Shown here: piece after piece, positions 25,880 to 34,164 of the stretch
Layout of the letters: each line of letters opens with the position of its first letter
How positions within the stretch are numbered: position 1 is the stretch's first letter
Assembly: GCF_965118895.1 (NCBI RefSeq)
Contig: NZ_CBCPJJ010000001.1
Coordinates: 124,001-188,000 of the forward strand
Length of the DNA: 64,000 nt
Source of the DNA: Rahnella inusitata_A
Lineage (GTDB): Bacteria; Pseudomonadota; Gammaproteobacteria; Enterobacterales; Enterobacteriaceae
Direction: 5' to 3'
Position numbers and translations under genes: made by a program
Notes under the pieces: generated by a model
The model's input: the letters and a program-made list of their open reading frames with translations, nothing else
Databases searched by the model: none
Told to the model about the DNA's origin: nothing

Positions 25880-27280
25880 TCAGTTCAGTTCACGAATATC
25901 AGCGAAACGGCCAGTCACCGCCGCCGCCGCAGCCATTGCCGGGCTGACCAGATGCGTGCGTCCGCCACGGCCCTGACGGCCTTCGAAGTTACGGTTACTG
26001 GTGGAGGCGCAACGTTCGCCCGGTTCCAGACGATCGTTGTTCATCGCCAGACACATGGAGCAGCCAGGCAGACGCCATTCGAAACCGGCTTCAATGAAGA
26101 TCTTATCCAGACCTTCTTCTTCGGCCTGCGCTTTTACTGGGCCAGAGCCGGGAACCACAATCGCCTGTACACCGGTCGCGACTTTGCGACCTTTGGCGAC
26201 GGCGGCGGCCGCGCGTAAATCTTCGATACGTGAGTTGGTACAGGAACCGATAAACACTTTATCGATCGCCACGTCGGTCAGTTTAATGCCCGGTTGCAAA
26301 TCCATATACGCCAGCGCTTTTTCAGCGGAGGCACGTTCTACCGGATCGGCAAAAGAGGACGGATTTGGGATCGTCTGATTCACGCCCATGACCTGACCAG
26401 GGTTCGTACCCCAGGTGACCTGCGGTGCGATGTCAGCCGCGTCCAGCGTCACGACGCTGTCAAATTTGGCATCCGCATCGGTTTTCAGGGTTTTCCAGTA
26501 CTCGACGGCGGCGTCCCAGTGTTGATCTTTCGGCGCGAACTGGCGGCCTTTCAGATACGCAAAGGTGGTGTCGTCGGGCGCGACCAGACCGGCCTTGGCA
26601 CCCATTTCAATCGCCATGTTGCACAGGGTCATACGACCTTCCATGCTCAGCGCTTCGATGGCTTTACCGCAGAACTCAACAACGTGACCGGTACCGCCGG
26701 CGCTGCCGGTTTTACCGATGATCGCCAGCACGATATCTTTGGCGGTGATACCGGCAGGCGCGTCGCCAGTCACTTCGATTTTCATGGTTTTAGCGCGACC
26801 CTGTTTCAGGGTTTGCGTTGCCAGCACGTGTTCCACTTCCGATGTGCCGATACCGAAAGCCAGTGAACCGAACGCACCGTGCGTCGCCGTATGGGAATCG
26901 CCGCAAACGATGGTCATGCCCGGCAGGGTCATTCCCTGCTCAGGGCCGATCACGTGAACGATGCCCTGGAAAGGGTGGTTCAGGTCATACAGTTGTACGC
27001 CGAATTCCGCGCAGTTCTTGATCAGTTCCTGCATCTGAATGCGCGCCATTTCGCCGCTGGCATTGATGTCTTTGGTTTGCGTGGAGACGTTGTGATCCAT
27101 CGTCGCGAAGGTTTTGCCCGGCTGACGGACCGGACGCCCCATCGCGCGCAGGCCGTCAAACGCCTGCGGAGAGGTCACTTCGTGCACCAGGTGGCGGTCG
27201 ATGTACAACAGCGGCGTTTCGTTTTGCACTTCGTAAACGACGTGCGCGTCATACAATTTTTGGTACAGCGTCTTCGCCAT
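25880..27280 (-). CDS. leuC: 3-isopropylmalate dehydratase, large subunit
   Basis: The 466-residue aconitase-family subunit binds the [4Fe-4S] cluster. The cluster cysteines are visible in FIGSCTNSRIEDLR (about residue 347) and in the pair GCSMCLAMN (about 407 and 410). Other signatures are DHNVSTQT and VCGDSHTATHGAFG in the N-terminal third. The length equals E. coli LeuC. It starts one base after leuB and continues into leuD. Confidence 0.97.
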   Translation of the reverse strand: MAKTLYQKLYDAHVVYEVQNETPLLYIDRHLVHEVTSPQAFDGLRAMGRPVRQPGKTFATMDHNVSTQTKDINASGEMARIQMQELIKNCAEFGVQLYDLNHPFQGIVHVIGPEQGMTLPGMTIVCGDSHTATHGAFGSLAFGIGTSEVEHVLATQTLKQGRAKTMKIEVTGDAPAGITAKDIVLAIIGKTGSAGGTGHVVEFCGKAIEALSMEGRMTLCNMAIEMGAKAGLVAPDDTTFAYLKGRQFAPKDQHWDAAVEYWKTLKTDADAKFDSVVTLDAADIAPQVTWGTNPGQVMGVNQTIPNPSSFADPVERASAEKALAYMDLQPGIKLTDVAIDKVFIGSCTNSRIEDLRAAAAVAKGRKVATGVQAIVVPGSGPVKAQAEEEGLDKIFIEAGFEWRLPGCSMCLAMNNDRLEPGERCASTSNRNFEGRQGRGGRTHLVSPAMAAAAAVTGRFADIRELN

Positions 27281-27281
27281 G

Positions 27282-28373
27282 TTATGCCCCTTCTTTCACA
27301 AAGCGGGCAATGATATCGCCCATTTCACTGGTGCCCAGCGCCTGCTGACCGTTAGCCAAATCACCGGTGCGGTGGCCTGCTTCCAGCGCTTTATTCACTG
27401 CCTGCTCGATGGCGTTGGCGGCTTCATCAGCCCCCAGGCTATAACGCAGTAACAGCGCGGCAGACAAGATCTGGGCAATTGGGTTGGCGATGTTTTTACC
27501 GGCGATATCCGGTGCGGAGCCGCCCGCTGGTTCGAACAAACCAAATGCCTGCTCGTTCATGCTCGCCGAAGGCAACATGCCCATGGAGCCGGTTATCATC
27601 GCGCATTCGTCTGACAGAATGTCGCCGAACAGGTTGGAGCACAGCAGTACGTCAAACTGCGATGGATCTTTAATCAGCTGCATTGTCGCGTTATCGATGT
27701 ACATGTGGCTCAGGCTGACGTCCGGGTAATCCTTCGCAATTTCGTTTACCACTTCACGCCACATAATGGACGTTTGCAATACGTTGGCTTTATCGATGGA
27801 CGTCACAATGCTGCGGCGTTTGCGCGCTGATTCAAAGGCGATGCGGGCAATACGTTCGATCTCAAAGCGGTAATATACCTCGGTATCGAAGGCTTTCTCA
27901 TGCTGACCCTGGCCTTCGCGGCCTTTCGGCTGGCCGAAGTAAATGCCGCCGGTCAGTTCGCGGACGCACAGAATGTCGAAGCCTTTGGCGGCGATGTCGG
28001 CACGCAGCGGGCAGAATTCTTCCAGACCCTGATACAGACGGGCAGGGCGCAGGTTGCTGAACAATTTGAAGTGCTTACGCAGCGGCAGTAATGCGCCGCG
28101 CTCAGGCTGATCGTTAGGCGGCAGGTGTTCCCATTTCGGGCCGCCCACCGAGCCAAACAGGATGGCATCGGCTTGTTCGCAACCGGCAACGGTCGCTGGC
28201 GGCAACGGGCTGCCGTGTTTGTCGATAGCTGCGCCACCGACGTCGTATTCGCTGGTGCTGATTTTCAGGCCAAAACGCGCACGTACTGCGTCCAGAACTT
28301 TGTATGCCTGGGCCATAACTTCCGGGCCAATTCCGTCTCCGGGTAAGACGGCAATATGATGGGTCTTGCTCAT
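27282..28373 (-). CDS. leuB: 3-isopropylmalate dehydrogenase
   Basis: The 363-residue NAD-dependent decarboxylating dehydrogenase forms 2-oxoisocaproate. Family motifs are AVLPGDGIGPEVM at the N-terminus, the substrate arginines in LRPARLYQGLEE, SIDKANVLQTS, and the NAD site EPAGGSAPDIAGKNIANP near residue 276. ATG 28373 gives the E. coli length; a GTG two codons upstream (28379), which lies 6 bases after AGGA, is a real alternative. Either start lies within a few bases of the leuA stop, so translation is coupled. Confidence 0.96.
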   Translation of the reverse strand: MSKTHHIAVLPGDGIGPEVMAQAYKVLDAVRARFGLKISTSEYDVGGAAIDKHGSPLPPATVAGCEQADAILFGSVGGPKWEHLPPNDQPERGALLPLRKHFKLFSNLRPARLYQGLEEFCPLRADIAAKGFDILCVRELTGGIYFGQPKGREGQGQHEKAFDTEVYYRFEIERIARIAFESARKRRSIVTSIDKANVLQTSIMWREVVNEIAKDYPDVSLSHMYIDNATMQLIKDPSQFDVLLCSNLFGDILSDECAMITGSMGMLPSASMNEQAFGLFEPAGGSAPDIAGKNIANPIAQILSAALLLRYSLGADEAANAIEQAVNKALEAGHRTGDLANGQQALGTSEMGDIIARFVKEGA

Positions 28374-28375
28374 GA

Positions 28376-29965
28376 TCACACCGTTTCCTGATTATTTTGA
28401 ATGTTGTTGTGTTGCTGAACTTCGTGCTGCAAACGTTGTTTTTCGATCTCAACTTGTTTGCTGCGCCAGATATTATTCAGTACGTGCACCATCGCTTTGG
28501 CGGAGGATTCAACGATGTCCGTCGCCAGGCCCACGCCGTGGAAGCGGCGACCATTAAAGGAGACGACCACGTCGACCTGTCCCAGTGCATCACGCCCCTG
28601 ACCTTTGGCGCTCAACTGATATTTCACCAGCTCGATTTGATAGCCAGTGATGCGGTTAATCGCCTGATAGACGGCATCAACAGGGCCATTGCCGGTAGCG
28701 GCTTCGGTAATGATCTCATCACCACAGGCCAGATTCACCGAGGCGGTGGCGGTTATCTTAGAACCGGACTGCACGCTGAAGTTGTCCAGTCGGTAAAACT
28801 CTGGCTCTTCTTGCTGCTTATTAATGAACACCAGTGCTTCTAAATCGTAGTCGAAAACCTGACCTTTTTTGTCAGCCAGCTTCAGGAACGCGGCATACAG
28901 ATGATCCATGTTGTAATCGGATTCTTTGTAGCCCATTTCTTCCATACGATGCTTCACGGCGGCACGGCCGGAGCGGGATGTCAGGTTCAACTGGATCTGG
29001 TTCAGACCAATGGATTCCGGGGTCATGATTTCGTAGTTTTCGCGATTTTTCAGCACGCCGTCCTGATGGATACCGGAAGAGTGCGCGAAGGCGTTGGAGC
29101 CGACAATCGCTTTGTTGCCGGGGATCGGCATGTTGGTTATCTGGCTGACAATCTGGCTGGTGCGATAGATTTCTTTGTGATTGATATTGGTGTGGACGTT
29201 CATGTAATCCGAACGGGTCCGGATCGCCATGATGACTTCTTCCAGTGCGGTATTCCCGGCACGTTCGCCAATACCGTTCAGCGTGCCTTCTACCTGACGC
29301 GCACCGGCCTGAATCGCCGCGATAGAGTTGCCGACCGCCATGCCCAGATCGTCGTGGCAGTGTACGGAAATAATCGCTTTATCAATGTTCGGCACGCGTT
29401 CATACAAGTTAGTAATGATTCCGCCGAACTGAACCGGCGTGGTGTAACCGACAGTATCAGGAATATTGATGGTGGTCGCACCGGCTTTGATCGCAGCTTC
29501 GACGACACGGCACAGATTATCCAGCGGCGTTCGGCCCGCATCTTCGCAGGAGAATTCGACGTCATCCGTATAGTTACGGGCACGTTTCACCGAGTGAACC
29601 GCCATCTCCAGAACCTGATCAAACGAACGCTTCAGTTTGGATTCAATATGCAGAGTCGAGGTGGCCAGGAAAACGTGGATACGGAAGGCTTCGGCAACGC
29701 GTAATGCTTCTGCGGCGGCGTCGATGTCACCATCTACGCAGCGTGCCAGACCGCAAACGCGGCTGTTTTTAATCTGGCGCGCGATAGTTTGTACAGATTC
29801 GAAATCACCCGGAGAAGAAACAGGGAAGCCGACTTCCATCACGTCAACGCCCATCCTTTCCAGCGCCATTGCAATTTGAATCTTCTCTTTAACACTCAGG
29901 CTGGCTTGTAACGCCTGTTCACCGTCACGCAGCGTGGTATCGAAAATAATGACTTGCTCGCTCAT
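28376..29965 (-). CDS. leuA: 2-isopropylmalate synthase
   Basis: The 529-residue enzyme joins acetyl-CoA and 2-oxoisovalerate, the committed step of leucine synthesis. The catalytic TIM barrel has DTTLRDGEQALQASLS at residues 9-24, the metal site HCHDDLGMAVGNS near 203 and GAGARQVEGTLNGIGERAGN-type sequence after it; the C-terminal part (about 390-510) is the LeuA regulatory domain that binds leucine for feedback inhibition. The tail is a few residues longer than in E. coli (523) and rich in Gln and Asn. First structural gene after leuL and the attenuator. Confidence 0.97.
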   Translation of the reverse strand: MSEQVIIFDTTLRDGEQALQASLSVKEKIQIAMALERMGVDVMEVGFPVSSPGDFESVQTIARQIKNSRVCGLARCVDGDIDAAAEALRVAEAFRIHVFLATSTLHIESKLKRSFDQVLEMAVHSVKRARNYTDDVEFSCEDAGRTPLDNLCRVVEAAIKAGATTINIPDTVGYTTPVQFGGIITNLYERVPNIDKAIISVHCHDDLGMAVGNSIAAIQAGARQVEGTLNGIGERAGNTALEEVIMAIRTRSDYMNVHTNINHKEIYRTSQIVSQITNMPIPGNKAIVGSNAFAHSSGIHQDGVLKNRENYEIMTPESIGLNQIQLNLTSRSGRAAVKHRMEEMGYKESDYNMDHLYAAFLKLADKKGQVFDYDLEALVFINKQQEEPEFYRLDNFSVQSGSKITATASVNLACGDEIITEAATGNGPVDAVYQAINRITGYQIELVKYQLSAKGQGRDALGQVDVVVSFNGRRFHGVGLATDIVESSAKAMVHVLNNIWRSKQVEIEKQRLQHEVQQHNNIQNNQETV

Positions 29966-30009
29966 GGGTTTCTCCTTGTCTGCTCTATTTTTCGCGCCCT
30001 GCGGGAGAT

Positions 30010-30040
30010 AAAAAAAAACCCGCGCATCGGCGCGGGTTTA
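30010..30040 (-). terminator. leu operon attenuator
   Basis: On the minus strand, AACCCGCGC / GCGCGGGTT with a short loop and a run of nine Ts lies between leuL and leuA. It is the expected terminator helix of leucine attenuation, disrupted when ribosomes stall at the leucine codons of leuL. Confidence 0.9.
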
Positions 30041-30058
30041 TTGTCTGTGGAAGTTGAA

Positions 30059-30136
30059 TCAGTTCTGATTTTCGCCCACTGGCATACCGCGCAAATTTTT
30101 TGCGTTGAGTAGTAGGCCAAGGAGACGAGTAATCAT
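30059..30136 (-). CDS. leuL: leu operon leader peptide
   Basis: A 25-residue peptide, MITRLLGLLLNAKNLRGMPV followed by GENQN, matches E. coli LeuL (GLLLLNASSLRG). Its first five leucines (residues 5, 6, 8, 9, 10) are encoded by CTC, CTT, CTA, CTA and CTC, none by the common CTG, as expected for a leucine sensor. An ATG two codons upstream (30142) is in frame. The stop is 19 bases before the attenuator hairpin. Confidence 0.92.
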   Translation of the reverse strand: MITRLLGLLLNAKNLRGMPVGENQN

Positions 30137-30203
30137 GAACATGTATTTTCAGCTTCTCATATATAGGGTAGTTAAAACGGATATCGTTTAAACAGTGCTT
30201 AAA

Positions 30204-30232
30204 GTGATACGGGAATGTGTGTGCTATGTCAA
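30204..30232 (-). promoter_or_regulatory. Promoter of the leuLABCD operon
   Basis: On the minus strand, a perfect -35 (TTGACA, 30232-30227), 17-bp spacer and TATCAC (30209-30204). Transcription would start near 30197, giving a leader of about 60 nt before leuL. Confidence 0.8.
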
Positions 30233-30719
30233 CCTTCAGTGTGTGGAAAAGGCGGTAATTTTTACAAATGAAAAACAATCTCATTTAGCATAAAACACTA
30301 TCTGTAAGAATGTGTTTGGAGGAAAGAATTTCTCAGCCGTTACAAAGATTTCCTTGGGTGAAAACAGTACAAAACTGGACTGCACAGGAAGGTGGTGGTG
30401 AAATAATTATTCTAATTCAGTTAGTTAGATAATATTTACTGCTGCTTAACTTATTATTCATTTTTTGCATGTTGTTTCGGTAATTATTTTATTGTCTTAT
30501 ATCATCAGTTTTTAGAAGGGAAATGAAATATATATTTTGCTTTCTGATTATTCGAAACAGTACTTAGGTCCTTTTCAAATAATAAAAATATGAAATGGCA
30601 CGCATTTTTTGTCGGCTGTTATTTATTGGTCTGATATGACTGTGCCGCATTTTGTTTAAATAAATCAATTAAAGATAATCATTATTCTTCAAGGCTGATG
30701 ATCTTTAATGGGGATAACC
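30233..30719. other. AT-rich intergenic region upstream of leuO
   Basis: About 490 bp without a supportable gene. It is clearly richer in A and T than its surroundings, with many A and T runs (for example around 30400-30560 and 30655-30700). In E. coli the leuO upstream region is silenced by H-NS and opened by LeuO itself or by transcription from the leu promoter, and this sequence fits that role. I see no clear leuO promoter. Confidence 0.5.
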
Positions 30720-31667
30720 ATGTCTGACATCATTACCGAAAACGCTGCTAAACCTGCTGAGTTTGAAACGCATCTGCGTAATGTCGATCTTAATTTATTG
30801 ACTGTCTTCGATGCCGTCATGCAATTACAAAATATTACCCGTGCAGCCAATATGCTGGGCATGTCTCAGCCCGCCGTCAGTAATGCTGTAGCCCGTTTGA
30901 AAATCATGTTCAATGATGATTTATTTGTTCGCTACGGTCGGGGCATCCAACCGACAATGCGTGCCCGGCAGTTGTTCGGCCCTGTCCGTCAGGCACTTCA
31001 ATTGATCATGAATGAATTGCCCGGCGCAGGTTTCGATCCCAGTGTCAGCATGCGCCAGTTTAATGTCGCGATTTGCAGCCCGCTGGATAAACGCCTGACA
31101 TCTCAAGTTCTTCACGCCGTTGATACCCTGGCCAGCAGCGTCAGTATTAAATTACAGACTATCGTTAATGATAATATTGAACATCAGCTGCGCTACCAAA
31201 ATATCGAATTTATGATCAGCTACCGTAAATTTGAACGGCCTGATTTTTGTAACGAACCCTTATTTAATGACGAACTGGTGTTGGTTGCGGCACAAAATCA
31301 TCCCCGGATTAGCCCTTATATGTCCGACGAGAAATACCTGCGCGAAAAACATGCTGTCATGATGATTGACCGCTTCTATTCTTTCAGTGCGCCTTATTAT
31401 GATGATCCTGAACTGCAATCTTTAATCGCCTATCAGGGAACAGATCTTTACAGCGTCATGGAAGTCGTGTCGAAAACCGAGATGGTGGCGCTGGTTCCCC
31501 GCTGGTTAGCGCAGGCTAATACCGGCATCCTAAATTTATCTGTCATTCCATTACCGTGGATGAAAAATCAGCTGACCTGTTATCTGTCATGGCATGAGTC
31601 TTCCAGTAAAGATCGCGGGAATATGTGGATGAAATCTTTATTAAGCCAGTGCGTACTGACGCTCTGA
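30720..31667 (+). CDS. leuO: LysR-type global regulator LeuO
   Basis: The 315-residue LysR-family protein is an anti-silencer that counters H-NS and regulates, among others, leuABCD, stress and CRISPR-cas genes in relatives. The helix-turn-helix is at about residues 36-56 (NITRAANMLGMSQPAVSNAV), within the LeuO-specific VDLNLLTVFDAVMQLQN. The C-terminal effector domain is more divergent from E. coli, for example at ISPYMSDEKYLREKH. ATG 30720 has GGGGA five bases upstream; the upstream ATG at 30708 is less likely. The order leuABCD-leuO-ilvIH is that of E. coli except for the inserted ligase gene. Confidence 0.94.
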   Translation: MSDIITENAAKPAEFETHLRNVDLNLLTVFDAVMQLQNITRAANMLGMSQPAVSNAVARLKIMFNDDLFVRYGRGIQPTMRARQLFGPVRQALQLIMNELPGAGFDPSVSMRQFNVAICSPLDKRLTSQVLHAVDTLASSVSIKLQTIVNDNIEHQLRYQNIEFMISYRKFERPDFCNEPLFNDELVLVAAQNHPRISPYMSDEKYLREKHAVMMIDRFYSFSAPYYDDPELQSLIAYQGTDLYSVMEVVSKTEMVALVPRWLAQANTGILNLSVIPLPWMKNQLTCYLSWHESSSKDRGNMWMKSLLSQCVLTL

Positions 31668-31747
31668 CCCTAAAACGAACATCGTATTTACTTTGGTGTG
31701 CGCTGAAGTAAATATGCCTGGTTATGATTTATTTTGAAGTTTTTTAT

Positions 31748-31791
31748 CCTGCGTGCTTTTTCGCCTCGTTAAAGCTACGCGGGTTTTTTTT
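31748..31791 (+). terminator. Terminator after leuO
   Basis: CCTGCGT pairs with ACGCGGG, extended by CTTT / AAAG inside with small bulges, and is followed by eight Ts (31784-31791). Confidence 0.7.
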
Positions 31792-31957
31792 CTCCCGCCA
31801 TTGACTCATTCTGAGCCGCCGTTTTGCTTCCCCTAACGCTCTATAATTTCATTTCGCCGCGCAATATTTGTGGGTAGACTGCGTTAAATCTTTGTAACAG
31901 AGCAATACAGTTAGCCGCCTCCTGGCGAGCTGTGCTGAACGCCGGTATAGACGCTCA

Positions 31958-33754
31958 ATGAATCCAACCTTAAATGATTACCATCTGATCGCCCGTTTTC
32001 GCCAACAGGTCACTCTTCGCGCTGACCAAATCGCCTTTCGTGAATGGTCACCCGCTGTTCAAACCTCACTGACCTGGCGTGAGTTAGGGGCGAAAGTCGA
32101 TGCTTTATCGACTCTCCTTTTACGGGAGCGCGTGGAGGTTCAGGAGAGGATTGCAATCTGCGGGAATAATTCGATCGCCTGGGCAACGGCGGATCTGGCA
32201 ATTTTGCAACTGCGCGCGGTAACCGTACCGGTCTATGCCACGAACACGCCCGCACAATCAGCGTATGTGCTTAATGATGCGGATATCCGCATTTTATTTG
32301 TGGTTGGCCAAAAGCAGTACGACGCGGCGATTGCATTGCGCGAACTCTGCCCGCAGCTACAACATATTCTGGTGCTAGATGATGATGTCGATTTACAGGG
32401 CGTGCAGATAGCCCGACATGTATCTGATATCACCGTGCCCGACGCTGCGTTAACCGCCGAACGCGAAGCGCGCCTCAGCGCCTGCGATCTCAACGACTTA
32501 TTCACGCTGATTTATACTTCGGGCACCACCGGGGAAGCGAAAGGCGTAATGCTCGACTACCGCAGTATGGCGACACAGCTGAAACAGCATGAAAAACGCC
32601 TGACGATTTCCGACCGGGATATCTCCCTGTGCTTCCTGCCGCTGGCGCATGTCTTCGAACGGGCGTGGAGTTTCTTTGTGATGCAGTGCGGTGCGCAGAA
32701 CGTCTTTCTGCGCGATACCGATTTAGTGAGGGATGCGTTACAGGCGGTGAAACCTACCGTCATGTGCGCCGTGCCGCGTTTCTATGAAAAAGTGTTCAGT
32801 GCGATCCACGATAAAGTCGCCCGCGCGGGAAAGGTGAAAAAGTGGCTGTTCCACTGGGCAGTGGCGCAGGGTAAAGAGAGATTTCTGACTGAGCGGCGTG
32901 GCGAACGTAATCCCTTCTGGCTTTCACCGGCATATTTTCTGGCGGACAAGCTGGTGCTCAAAAAGCTGCGCGGTTTGCTCGGCGGCAACTTACGTTTTCT
33001 GCCAGCAGCTGGCGCGAGCCTGGATGACAATGTGATTCTGTTTTTTGAATCCCTCGGTTTGCATATCAAATACGGTTATGGTTTGACGGAAACTTGCGCC
33101 ACCGTCACCTGCTGGGAAGAGAAAAATTTCCGCTTTGGCTCAGTCGGCACGGCGTTGCCGGAAATCGAGGTGCGTATCGGTGATGAAAATGAAATTCAGG
33201 TACGCGGACCAACACTGCTGCGCGGTTACTTCAATAAACCGGAAGAAACAGCGGCCAGTTTCACTGCAGATGGCTGGTTTAAAACCGGCGATGCGGGGAA
33301 GATGGATGCAGAAGGCAACGTGTTTATCACCGAACGACTGAAAGATCTGATGAAAACCTCAGGCGGTAAATATATCGCGCCGCAGCGGATCGAAGGCACG
33401 CTGGTGCAGGATCGCTACATTGAACAGGTGGCGGTGATCGCCGATGAGCGTCATTTTGTTTCTGCGCTGATCGTACCGGATTTCGATGTGCTCAACATGT
33501 ACGCACAGGCGCATCATATCGATTACTTCAACCGCAGCGGTCTGGTCAAAAATGAACAGATTCTGTCGCTGTTTGCCCATCAGTTACGCGAAATTCAGCA
33601 CGATCTGGCAGACTTTGAGCAGGTGAAAAAATTCGCGCTACTGATCAAACCTTTCACTATGGAATCCGGCGAACTGACGCCGACGCTCAAGCTGCGTCGT
33701 AAGATTATTTTCAGCCGCTACAAAAAGGAAATCGACGAACTCTACGGCGAATGA
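31958..33754 (+). CDS. AMP-forming long-chain fatty acid-CoA ligase (FadD15-like)
   Basis: The 598-residue protein is an ANL-superfamily adenylate-forming enzyme, most similar in layout to long-chain acyl-CoA synthetases of the FadD15 type rather than E. coli FadD. The P-loop LIYTSGTTGEAKGVML is at 184-199, the central motif YGYGLTETCATVT near 370, and the GDAGKMDAEGNVFITERLKD and TSGGKYIAPQRIE stretch, carrying the hinge Asp and conserved Arg/Lys, near 448-480. It would activate a fatty acid with ATP and attach CoA in the cytosol or at the inner membrane. E. coli has no such gene between leuO and ilvI. The actual substrate is unknown. Confidence 0.85.
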   Translation: MNPTLNDYHLIARFRQQVTLRADQIAFREWSPAVQTSLTWRELGAKVDALSTLLLRERVEVQERIAICGNNSIAWATADLAILQLRAVTVPVYATNTPAQSAYVLNDADIRILFVVGQKQYDAAIALRELCPQLQHILVLDDDVDLQGVQIARHVSDITVPDAALTAEREARLSACDLNDLFTLIYTSGTTGEAKGVMLDYRSMATQLKQHEKRLTISDRDISLCFLPLAHVFERAWSFFVMQCGAQNVFLRDTDLVRDALQAVKPTVMCAVPRFYEKVFSAIHDKVARAGKVKKWLFHWAVAQGKERFLTERRGERNPFWLSPAYFLADKLVLKKLRGLLGGNLRFLPAAGASLDDNVILFFESLGLHIKYGYGLTETCATVTCWEEKNFRFGSVGTALPEIEVRIGDENEIQVRGPTLLRGYFNKPEETAASFTADGWFKTGDAGKMDAEGNVFITERLKDLMKTSGGKYIAPQRIEGTLVQDRYIEQVAVIADERHFVSALIVPDFDVLNMYAQAHHIDYFNRSGLVKNEQILSLFAHQLREIQHDLADFEQVKKFALLIKPFTMESGELTPTLKLRRKIIFSRYKKEIDELYGE

Positions 33755-34109
33755 CGCCGCGTCTTTGTCTTTCTCTCAACACCGGCGAATACCTGTTCGC
33801 CGGTTCCCTGATCATTTTTATGTCAGCATCAGACATAATTTAATCCTGTAATTTTTCCCGCCTTCCTGATATTTCTGACTGGTTGCCGTGCGCAGGCAGT
33901 GTTTTGTCCCGGACGGGCGATTGATGGCAGCGCGTCGCAATATACGAAATCTGTCATCCCTATTTTGGCGTTTGCCTGACCCAAATTCTCACGCTAAGGT
34001 ACTGAGTTGAGTTAGCAACGCCAATAAGAACAGCAGGGTTTTCATCCGCTCTGCGTAAAGGCCTAAAATTCAGCGATTTAACTTTGGATTGCTGCTTGAA
34101 TAGAACAGC
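33755..34109. other. Intergenic region between the acyl-CoA ligase and ilvI
   Basis: No gene is visible. An inverted repeat ACCGGCGAA / TTCGCCGGT (33781-33804) follows the ligase gene but has no T run, so it is at best a weak terminator. The rest would hold the upstream Lrp sites known for E. coli ilvIH; I cannot mark individual sites with confidence. Confidence 0.4.
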
Positions 34110-34137
34110 TTGCTGAAATAAAAAGTCATCCTATAGA
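34110..34137 (+). promoter_or_regulatory. Predicted ilvIH promoter
   Basis: TTGCTG (34110-34115), 16-bp spacer and TATAGA (34132-34137), followed by a short leader and the ribosome binding site GGAGG before ilvI. A start about 20-30 bp before the gene agrees with E. coli ilvIH, which is activated by Lrp and antagonised by leucine. Confidence 0.5.
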
Positions 34138-34164
34138 AGAAATAAAAAGCCTGGAGGCAAAACC

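Noticed and set aside
28901..29704. Open frame of 267 codons on the plus strand
   Set aside because: Antisense shadow of leuA; no family resemblance.
33781..33804. Inverted repeat after the acyl-CoA ligase as a strong terminator
   Set aside because: The stem ACCGGCGAA / TTCGCCGGT is good but is followed by TCCCTGATC rather than a T run, so I kept it only as a remark on the gap.
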